NCBI GenBank assembly: GCA_023131935.1
Contig: JAGLYY010000182.1
Span: forward strand, 1-5,456
Length of the DNA: 5,456 nucleotides
From: Spirochaetales bacterium
GTDB lineage: Bacteria; Spirochaetota; Spirochaetia; JAGLYY01
Direction: 5' to 3'
Positions 1 to 5,456 of this stretch are shown here, piece by piece. The notes below the pieces were generated by a model that was given only the letters and a program-made list of their open reading frames with translations, was not told the DNA's origin and did no database searches. The position numbers and the translations under genes are program-made. How positions within the stretch are numbered: the stretch's first letter is position 1; each line of letters starts with the position of its first letter.

Positions 1-7
1 TTATATT

Positions 8-11
8 CTCC
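8..11 (-). promoter_or_regulatory. Possible ribosome-binding site of a gene beyond the left edge
   Basis: GGAG on the minus strand (CTGGAG in context) is followed by seven bases up to the window end. A start codon would have to lie at or just past the edge. This is supported only by spacing and by the promoter candidate just upstream. Confidence 0.25.
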
Positions 12-42
12 AGGTTATCTTATAAAGTGTCTTTAGCTTTCA

Positions 43-54
43 GTATAATTATAC
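43..54. repeat. 12-bp perfect palindrome over the candidate -10 box
   Basis: GTATAATTATAC reads identically on both strands and contains a TATAAT in each direction. It lies between the channel stop codon and the left edge. It could be a small operator half-site pair for a regulator of the next gene, or simply AT-rich chance symmetry. It has no loop and no U-tract, so it is not a terminator. Confidence 0.4.
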
Positions 55-76
55 AAACAGGATATTCAGAATTCAA
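48..76 (-). promoter_or_regulatory. Candidate sigma70-type promoter reading out of the left edge
   Basis: On the minus strand, TTGAAT (76-71, four of six matches to the -35 consensus) is followed after exactly 17 nt by a perfect TATAAT (53-48). The -35 box overlaps the TGA stop of the channel gene. Transcription would begin near position 41 and leave the window at position 1. A GGAG at 11-8 leaves 7 nt to the edge, which is right for a ribosome-binding site if a start codon lies immediately outside. The region is AT-rich, so a chance match is possible, and no downstream gene is visible to support it. Confidence 0.4.
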
Positions 77-1545
77 CGGAAGAATTGAAAATAATTGAAA
101 ATATTTCTTTCGAGATCCATTCCTGTTCGGGATAGAATGGTACAAACAGAAATAAAGATTTCTGCCTTTGTGTGCCACAGGTTGTTCTGATGTTTTTTCA
201 GTTCAAGACGAATCTTCTCTGCTTCAAGGGGGGTAATACTGCCGGTATTCTGCATCCTTTCCGCTTCCTGTATTCTGAGTTGATTGATTGTTACATACTT
301 TTCATGTATTTCAAGTTCCTCATTAAGACTCTCATATCTAAGGAACAGCATTTCCATCGAGCTTGTTTCGTCCGCGAGTGAACTTTCGAGGTTCTGTTGT
401 GCTATGAATTCCCGGTTTCTGTCTATCCGCTCCTGGTACCTTCTCTGTCTGCCGGTAAATACCGGGATTGTGAGTCCGATTGACCCGTTCAGACTGTAGG
501 TTGACCCTGCAGAAAACAGATCTGAAAAGGAACCTGAGATTGATTCAGACCCTTGATAATTTTCCGGGTGTTCATGCTGGATGGAACATGAAAGGAGCAG
601 CTGGGAAGAATAGTTCCTTCCTTCCAATGCTGCCTGGATCTGTGTTTGTTCCAGGCTGAGTTTCTTTTTCTGGATTTCCGGGTTGTGTTCTTCCATGAGG
701 CGAAGGAGGACCACTTCTTCCACTATTTCTTCAGGGGAGATTGCGGGAATTTCTTCTGAGAAAACAAGATCCTCACGGTCCCCTTCCATATCGAGTATTC
801 TGGACAGATTCTGTTTCTCCTGCCTAAGGAGAAAACGCTGTTCGATGATATCCTTCTCTATTAAGGAGATATTGAGTTCTATTTCCAATATGGTACTTAT
901 CGAACCATTACCCTGGAGCCTGAGAAGGTTTTCATAGTCCAATTCTTTTGAAAGAAGGTTGCATCTCTTTTCTAATAACGCTATTTCTCTATTTTTAAAC
1001 AGGATGGAATAATAATTGATAATCACTTGCAAGATGATACGGTTCTTTTCCGCTTGTTGCTCTATTTTGGCGATTGTATGGGAAATTTCCGCTGTTTTTC
1101 CTGCCCCATGGAACAACTGGGAGTCAATAATCTTTCCATTTACAAAGAGAGGCTGGCTAATTGAGAGATTAAGTGAGGGATTCTGGATACAGTTCCCTCC
1201 CTCATCCATTGTCATGGTGTTTTCGATCTGAAAAGCCAATGAACCGGCGGTTGGTAAAACTTGATTGAGAGAGATCGAAGCGGAAAGGTCCTGGCTCTGA
1301 GATTCAGCATCATTTAATAAATGGTATGGTCCTATCCCCAGCTCAATATCCGGCAGGATGGAGGACTGATTTTGCAGATATTGATAGTAGGCGGAATCGG
1401 TATGTGTTTCGGCTATTGCAAGAGCCGGGCTGTTCTTTAGTGCGAGTTCCAGTACCTCTTTCAATGTGAAGGATTGCTGGGCGAACAGCCCTGGAACCGG
1501 ATTGAAAACAAAGGGAATAAATAGAACTACGAGGAATTGCTTCAT
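73..1545 (-). CDS. TolC-like outer-membrane efflux channel (OEP family, 490 aa)
   Basis: This is the outer-membrane exit duct of the tripartite pump, which would trimerise into a beta-barrel with a long periplasmic alpha-helical tunnel. The N-terminus is a signal peptide (MKQFLVVLFIPFVF) with a likely signal peptidase I site after LFA at residue 22. No cysteine follows, so unlike OprM it is not a lipoprotein. The mature start, SFTLKEVLELALKNSPAL, is the family hallmark. The two OEP repeats are visible: SLNLSISQPLF (about 124-134) pairs with LNGSIGLTIPVF (about 352-363), each the edge of a strand-forming segment. LQGNGSISTILEIEL (about 210-224) pairs with MQNTGSITPLEAEKI (about 431-445) in the long helices. 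The ATG at 1545 is preferred over an in-frame ATG at 1656, because the latter lies inside the RND gene and would bury the signal peptide behind 37 residues. An AGGAGA site sits 5 nt before the chosen start, which shares one base with the pump 2 stop. Overall similarity to TolC/OprM is at fold level; the family call is secure. Confidence 0.95.
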   Translation of the reverse strand: MKQFLVVLFIPFVFNPVPGLFAQQSFTLKEVLELALKNSPALAIAETHTDSAYYQYLQNQSSILPDIELGIGPYHLLNDAESQSQDLSASISLNQVLPTAGSLAFQIENTMTMDEGGNCIQNPSLNLSISQPLFVNGKIIDSQLFHGAGKTAEISHTIAKIEQQAEKNRIILQVIINYYSILFKNREIALLEKRCNLLSKELDYENLLRLQGNGSISTILEIELNISLIEKDIIEQRFLLRQEKQNLSRILDMEGDREDLVFSEEIPAISPEEIVEEVVLLRLMEEHNPEIQKKKLSLEQTQIQAALEGRNYSSQLLLSCSIQHEHPENYQGSESISGSFSDLFSAGSTYSLNGSIGLTIPVFTGRQRRYQERIDRNREFIAQQNLESSLADETSSMEMLFLRYESLNEELEIHEKYVTINQLRIQEAERMQNTGSITPLEAEKIRLELKKHQNNLWHTKAEIFISVCTILSRTGMDLERNIFNYFQFFR

Positions 1546-1547
1546 TA
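1545..1547 (-). other. TAATG stop/start overlap between pump 2 and the channel gene
   Basis: The TAA stop of pump 2 (1547-1545) and the ATG of the channel gene (1545-1543) share the base at 1545. This places the channel gene in the same transcript as the two pumps and makes coupled translation likely. Confidence 0.9.
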
Positions 1548-4500
1548 CTTTCTCCTTAGCGTTTTGAAATATGAATAACAGAGTGGGATAAACACAATGG
1601 TCATGAGGGTTGAGCCGGTCAAACCCAATATTACTACACGGGAGAATTCCTTCCACATTCCCATTAACGCGTCACCACCCGTGTTGACAAATAAACCGGG
1701 AATAAGGGCGGCGGCTGTTGTAAGAGAGGTGATGAGGATCGGGCGCAGCCGCAACTTGATTGCGTTATCGACAACCGGGTCCAGGGAAGAGAATCTCGAC
1801 GCAAAGATCCTTGAAAAGAGCTTCCCGCCGGATTGATGAATCCGGAGGCGCTTCGATGGTTCTCCGGCCGAATCTGCTGTATTTATAAACAGAATGGCAT
1901 CATTTACCGCGAGTCCGGCAAGAATGATAAGGCCGAGGATGCTTCCCAAGCCAATCCCCTCTTTCAGGACGAGGAGCCCCATCAGAACAGCCAGGACCGC
2001 CAGGGGTATGGAGAGAAAAACAAGTATAGGTTTTGTAAATGATTCAAAGTGTCCGGCCAGAACCATGAAAACCAGGAGGGCGGAAATCAGGAAGATAATG
2101 AAAGTACTTTTCTTTATCTTGTTTTCTTCATACCCATATAAGTCATTTGATAAGGTAACGTTGAAACCGGCGGGGAAAGGATAGTTTTCAAGAAGACCTT
2201 TAATCTGAGAATCGGTTTCCATGTAGTGTGAACCTTTTACTTTATAGGTTACATAATGGATGTACCTCTGATTCTCCCTTTCTATCGAAAGTGAGGAGTT
2301 CAGAGGTTTGAGTTCCGCGATCTCTTCAAGCAGATATCCGGAATCTGAAACCGGAAGTTTAAGAATTTCATTCATCTGGAAGAACGCGGTATCCTCCGGC
2401 GGTGAAATACTAAAGGGTACCGGTACTGAGTTGATGGATGTTGTTCCCGAAAGGGGGGAGATTGTATAAGGGGTGAGGACGCCTTCGACCTCCCACCGGG
2501 AAATATCCAGTTTGGCTGATTGGTTAGTATCCAGAACAAGATCGTAGCCGGGAAAGGAGGGGCCAAAAAGGATCCGTTTTTCCCGTTCAAACCCGTTTTT
2601 TATCTTGTAAAGGAAGGGAATCCTCTTTAAATGATGGCTGAATGCGATGGCATGTTTTTTCAAGCTGTCATAGTCGTAACATTCAAACCGTATCCCCTGT
2701 TCGGAATCGTACATTCCCGCGGATGACCCGTTACTTGTGTAATCATACCCCAGAGGTCCGTCCAGGAAAAATCCCACTGAGACATAGTTGCCCATGAGAC
2801 CTCTCCAGGCGGTCTGGATTGATGTGAGGATGTTAAGATCGACCTCCACTTCTTTCCGGGGTGCCAGCATAAGGTAGGCGTTTTTTCTGCTTACGTTGGT
2901 AATGAGTTGAAGAGGTGAATTTGCAATGATGTTCAAAGCTGAGTCTTCAAACTTCTTTACGATTTCCTCGGTTTCCTCGATTCTGGTGTCTGACAACATC
3001 CGTATTGAAAGACTTACCCTGTCGCGGGTTGGTTCCCGTTCATAAGAGCCGGTCGAAAGCACTTTCGGAGCAAAAAGGAACAGGCAGGAAAAGGTTATCA
3101 ATCCCGCGGGTACGATCAGGTGTTTTTTCCCAAGCAGGGAAATAATGGAAAAGGGGAGTTTGCGATAGGTCCCCGGATCGGTTTTTCCAGCGAGAAAATG
3201 GTAATACATGGATGGGGTAAAAGAAGCGGAGACGAAAATTGAAAAGGTCATCGCGAGAAATGTTGTAATAGCAAATGGAAGCATTACTGCCCGCAGGGTC
3301 CCGGAAAGGAATATAAACGGCAGCAGCACAATGATATTGGTTAATGAGGAGGCAAAGATTACAGACAGGATATGTCCTGTTTTATCAGCGACAGAATCCA
3401 GCGCGGTTTCCTCACGGATATTTTCAAAGATCACCAGGGTATTATCCACAAGCATTCCAGCGGCAAGGATCATGGCGATTATGGTAATAATATTTATGGA
3501 CATCCCCAGGAAATAAAGGCCGGTGATTGTTAGCAGAAGTGTGAAACCAAGAGTCGCAAGAACAAGGAAAGCGGGGGTGATCTTTTTTAGGAACATAAAG
3601 AGAACCAGGAATACCGCGAGAACGCTGAGCAGTAATCGAATACCCATATCGATGAGGATCGCGGCAAGTTCATCTCCGGGATTCATAAGTATTTCGAACT
3701 GGATAACATCGCCTAATCCCTCTGATAATGCGGTTAAGCTCTGTTTTATCTCCTTCGAAAATTGGAGGAGATTCGCCTCTTCTGTTTTTTTTATTGAAAC
3801 AACGATTGCCGGTAAGCCATTGATCCGTGCCCTGTTTTCCGGCGGGATATCTTTAAAAGTTGTTTCGGAAAAATCTGATAAATTGATGAGTGTCCCCGAC
3901 CTGGCGGTAAAGGATAATTGATCAATATTTTTAAAAGTTAGCGAGGGGTTATTAACAAACAGGGGATAATCTCTATTACTGTCGCTGACGAAACCGATCT
4001 GACTGAATTCCGGGGAGTAGACATTCAGGAGGGAGGCGATATCCATTGAATTAATCCCATAAGAGGCTGACTTCTCAGGATCGGTGGTAATAAATAATCC
4101 TTCACTAAATTGGCCCGCGATTTCTACCGTAGAAACACCGGGAATGGATAAGAGGGTGCTTCTGATTTCCCCATTAACCTGGTCCATCAAAGCTTTTGAA
4201 TCAGCCGAAGTGACTCGTACCAGGATTTTGTTACTGTCTTTTGAGGAATATTTACTGATGAGAAGCTCGAGGGGGTCCTGCTCCCAGCGAAAGTAAGAGC
4301 TGTCGGCTGTTGAAATTGAAAGAAAACATCTGTCCGGCAGCTGAATGGAGCGGATCTTGTCCTTCAGGGAGAATCGTGCGGAATCCGGATTGGTGCCGGG
4401 GATGAGGCTGATTATCACCTGTCCCTCTCCCCGGTTCGATGTCGAGCTGATATCCCCGGACCCTCTTATGGTAGCCGCGAGACTTTCAATAATTGATACC

Positions 4501-4691
4501 ACTTCCCGCTCAATTGTTTCAGGAGAGACATCCTGCCAGGTTATGTTTACCATCAGGGTAGAGGAGGGGACAGCGGAGATGAGCTCAAGCTTGATATGAA
4601 AAATCGAGATGATGCTTACTATCAGCACGGAGGTAATGAGCATGAGAGTGAAGATCTTTCTTTTTAAAAAGAACCTTACTACCTGCTTCAC
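1545..4691 (-). CDS. RND efflux pump inner-membrane subunit 2 (complete, 1048 aa)
   Basis: This is a full-length RND (ACR_tran) transporter, expected to form a trimeric proton antiporter in the inner membrane. The topology is canonical: TM1 about 13-34, periplasmic loop 35-340, TM2-TM6 about 343-495, TM7 about 524-545, second periplasmic loop 546-862, and TM8-TM12 about 863-1042. Loop sizes match the hydrophobe/amphiphile exporters. TM4 has GMLVDNTLVIFENI, so D416 matches AcrB D407 while N417 replaces D408. TM10 has GLAVNDAIL, with N930 and D931 at the K940/N941 positions. LRLRPILITS supplies R981 and T988 (AcrB R971, T978). The metal-pump TM4 pattern of CusA (VDA...) is absent, which favours an organic substrate, but this is inference. 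The start is GTG (4691-4689), chosen because it gives the typical basic N-terminus before TM1. The Shine-Dalgarno is weak, and the start overlaps the upstream stop as GTGA, so translation is probably coupled. The TM10-TM11 linker is about 20 residues longer than in pump 1 or AcrB. The two pumps are clearly different paralogues and may form a heterotrimer. Confidence 0.96.
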   Translation of the reverse strand: MKQVVRFFLKRKIFTLMLITSVLIVSIISIFHIKLELISAVPSSTLMVNITWQDVSPETIEREVVSIIESLAATIRGSGDISSTSNRGEGQVIISLIPGTNPDSARFSLKDKIRSIQLPDRCFLSISTADSSYFRWEQDPLELLISKYSSKDSNKILVRVTSADSKALMDQVNGEIRSTLLSIPGVSTVEIAGQFSEGLFITTDPEKSASYGINSMDIASLLNVYSPEFSQIGFVSDSNRDYPLFVNNPSLTFKNIDQLSFTARSGTLINLSDFSETTFKDIPPENRARINGLPAIVVSIKKTEEANLLQFSKEIKQSLTALSEGLGDVIQFEILMNPGDELAAILIDMGIRLLLSVLAVFLVLFMFLKKITPAFLVLATLGFTLLLTITGLYFLGMSINIITIIAMILAAGMLVDNTLVIFENIREETALDSVADKTGHILSVIFASSLTNIIVLLPFIFLSGTLRAVMLPFAITTFLAMTFSIFVSASFTPSMYYHFLAGKTDPGTYRKLPFSIISLLGKKHLIVPAGLITFSCLFLFAPKVLSTGSYEREPTRDRVSLSIRMLSDTRIEETEEIVKKFEDSALNIIANSPLQLITNVSRKNAYLMLAPRKEVEVDLNILTSIQTAWRGLMGNYVSVGFFLDGPLGYDYTSNGSSAGMYDSEQGIRFECYDYDSLKKHAIAFSHHLKRIPFLYKIKNGFEREKRILFGPSFPGYDLVLDTNQSAKLDISRWEVEGVLTPYTISPLSGTTSINSVPVPFSISPPEDTAFFQMNEILKLPVSDSGYLLEEIAELKPLNSSLSIERENQRYIHYVTYKVKGSHYMETDSQIKGLLENYPFPAGFNVTLSNDLYGYEENKIKKSTFIIFLISALLVFMVLAGHFESFTKPILVFLSIPLAVLAVLMGLLVLKEGIGLGSILGLIILAGLAVNDAILFINTADSAGEPSKRLRIHQSGGKLFSRIFASRFSSLDPVVDNAIKLRLRPILITSLTTAAALIPGLFVNTGGDALMGMWKEFSRVVILGLTGSTLMTIVFIPLCYSYFKTLRRK
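1551..1556 (-). promoter_or_regulatory. Ribosome-binding site of the outer-membrane channel gene
   Basis: AGGAGA (within AAGGAGA on the minus strand) lies 5 nt before the ATG at 1545, inside the last codons of pump 2. It decides the start: the alternative in-frame ATG at 1656 would make the protein 37 residues longer and hide the signal peptide. Combined with the TAATG stop/start junction, it suggests both reinitiation and fresh initiation at this gene. Confidence 0.8.
4688..4691 (-). other. GTGA stop/start overlap between the two RND genes
   Basis: The GTG start of pump 2 (4691-4689) and the TGA stop of pump 1 (4690-4688) overlap by 4 nt. Upstream there is only a poor Shine-Dalgarno: AGGA 10 nt away, GAGA 5 nt away. 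Such junctions usually mean translational coupling, which would link the amounts of the two pumps. Confidence 0.85.
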
Positions 4692-5456
4692 TTCTTTCTC
4701 ATCCTGTTTACTCTGAAATAGATAAAGGGCTGAATAAACAGGGTAAGGACCGTAGCGGTAATGAGTCCTCCAATAACCGCGACAGCCAGAGGACTTCGCA
4801 GCCTCGCGGCCGATTCCGTTCCAAGGGCCATGGGGAGCATCCCGGCTATTGTGGTTATTGAGGTGATGATGATGGGCCGAAACCGCCGCTTACCCGCGAT
4901 AAAAGGGGACTCACTCTTGGGTGTCCCTTCGTGCTCGATCTCCACCATGGCGGAGGTCATGATAATTGAATCATTTATGACAATTCCCAGAGCGATAGTA
5001 AAACCTATAACGGCCATGATATTGATGCTCATCTGAAAAACGGTAAAAAGCAGGATAACTCCGATCGCTGCCATCGGGATCGTCGTAATAATAATGAAAG
5101 GGTACAGGAGTGATTCAAACTGGGCTGCCATAATCATGTAGATGATGACCAGGGCGAGGATAAAAGCAAACCAGAGGTTTTTGAATGAATTTCCCATCTC
5201 TTCAGCTTCCCCCCCCATCGTTACCCGGACATCCTTCGGAAGTTCAGCTGAAAGGTCCTTTAGTATTTTCCCTATTTTCGCGGTTTCGGGAGCGCTTGCT
5301 TTTAACGGGTAATTCAGTTCTATCAATCTTCGCTGGTTGAGATGATAAATAGGGGAGTCACCCTTTTGCAGGGTAATGTTTATGAGGGCGCTTAAGGGAT
5401 ACTCCCGGTTTCCTGCTTTGATCCGCATATCGAGCAGCCCCTCAACATCCTTCCCG
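4688..5456 (-). CDS. RND efflux pump inner-membrane subunit 1, C-terminal part (5' partial)
   Basis: This is the C-terminal portion of an AcrB/MdtB-like RND transporter (ACR_tran family), an inner-membrane proton-driven exporter. The frame is open to the window edge, so 255 codons plus stop are visible; a full member has about 1020-1050 residues. Visible residues 1-90 match the end of the second periplasmic loop (compare YPLSALINI with the AcrB segment around VPFSAF). Five membrane helices follow, TM8 to TM12, at about 94-111, 117-140, 144-166, 193-211 and 223-247. TM10 carries GIVINDSII, with N161 and D162 at the AcrB K940/N941 positions. The RFRPIIITS motif before TM11 matches AcrB RLRPILMTS, with R191 and T198 at the R971 and T978 positions. 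The ATG at 5428 is internal, since RND-like sequence (KDVEGLLD) continues upstream of it. The stop overlaps the next gene by 4 nt. Family is certain; substrate is unknown. Confidence 0.95.
   Translation of the reverse strand, partial: GKDVEGLLDMRIKAGNREYPLSALINITLQKGDSPIYHLNQRRLIELNYPLKASAPETAKIGKILKDLSAELPKDVRVTMGGEAEEMGNSFKNLWFAFILALVIIYMIMAAQFESLLYPFIIITTIPMAAIGVILLFTVFQMSINIMAVIGFTIALGIVINDSIIMTSAMVEIEHEGTPKSESPFIAGKRRFRPIIITSITTIAGMLPMALGTESAARLRSPLAVAVIGGLITATVLTLFIQPFIYFRVNRMRKK

Noticed and set aside
24..34. Small hairpin AAAG-TGT-CTTT after the channel gene as a terminator.
   Set aside because: The stem is only four pairs, mostly A-T, with no following U-tract on the minus-strand transcript. 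It is too weak to call.
44..49. TATAAT on the plus strand as a promoter reading into the channel gene from the left.
   Set aside because: There is no acceptable -35 box at 16-18 nt upstream. It arises from the palindrome, and no plus-strand gene follows.
1546..1656. In-frame 37-residue N-terminal extension of the channel protein from the ATG at 1656.
   Set aside because: It lies within pump 2 coding sequence, has no matching role, and would bury the signal peptide. The ATG at 1545 has a strong ribosome-binding site and a TAATG junction.
2372..2590. Minus-strand open frame of 72 codons in another frame inside pump 2.
   Set aside because: It is fully contained in a conserved RND periplasmic domain. 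Its Pro/Arg-rich translation is typical of an out-of-frame shadow.
3208..3516. Plus-strand open frame of 102 codons opposite pump 2.
   Set aside because: It is the complement of TM4-TM6 codons, with no recognisable protein features or convincing start region.
3523..3921. Plus-strand open frame of 132 codons opposite pump 2.
   Set aside because: It is antisense to conserved TM2-TM3 and periplasmic coding sequence. Its Arg/Ser/Ile-rich composition is what the complement of membrane-helix codons gives.
5426..5428. ATG at 5428 as a gene start for a 246-residue protein.
   Set aside because: The frame continues upstream to the edge with RND-like residues (KDVEGLLD), and a protein starting here would lack TM1-TM7.

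Overview
The window is one stretch of a bacterial operon read entirely on the minus strand, so transcription runs from position 5456 towards position 1. It encodes parts of a tripartite RND (resistance-nodulation-division) efflux system: the C-terminal third of one RND inner-membrane pump (running off the right edge), a complete second RND pump of 1048 residues, and a complete TolC/OEP-type outer-membrane channel of 490 residues. A signal-peptide-bearing outer-membrane channel points to a diderm (Gram-negative type) bacterium. Base composition looks moderate. The taxon cannot be fixed from this window; a spirochaete or another non-proteobacterial diderm is a weak guess based on general sequence character only.

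Layout in the direction of transcription: 5456-4688 RND pump 1 (5' end outside the window); 4691-1545 RND pump 2, whose GTG start overlaps the pump 1 stop by 4 nt (GTGA); 1545-73 the outer-membrane channel, whose ATG shares one base with the pump 2 stop (TAATG) behind a good AAGGAGA ribosome-binding site; then 72 AT-rich bases with no convincing terminator. A well-spaced sigma70-type promoter candidate (TTGAAT-17 nt-TATAAT) overlaps the channel stop codon and points out of the left edge. A GGAG motif lies 7 nt from that edge, so another gene may begin just outside.

In this system type the RND pumps use the proton gradient to move substrates from periplasm or inner membrane into a periplasmic adaptor (membrane fusion protein), and from there through the TolC-like channel to the outside. 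No adaptor gene lies in the window; it would be expected upstream of pump 1 or downstream of the channel. Two different RND genes in tandem suggest either a heteromeric pump, as in MdtBC, or two pumps sharing one exit duct. Substrate cannot be inferred.

No convincing undescribed system is visible. The points worth a second look are modest: a roughly 20-residue basic insert between TM10 and TM11 of pump 2, a shared Asp/Asn rearrangement of the proton-relay positions, the outward promoter with an embedded 12-bp palindrome, and two 8-base homopolymer tracts inside coding sequence.
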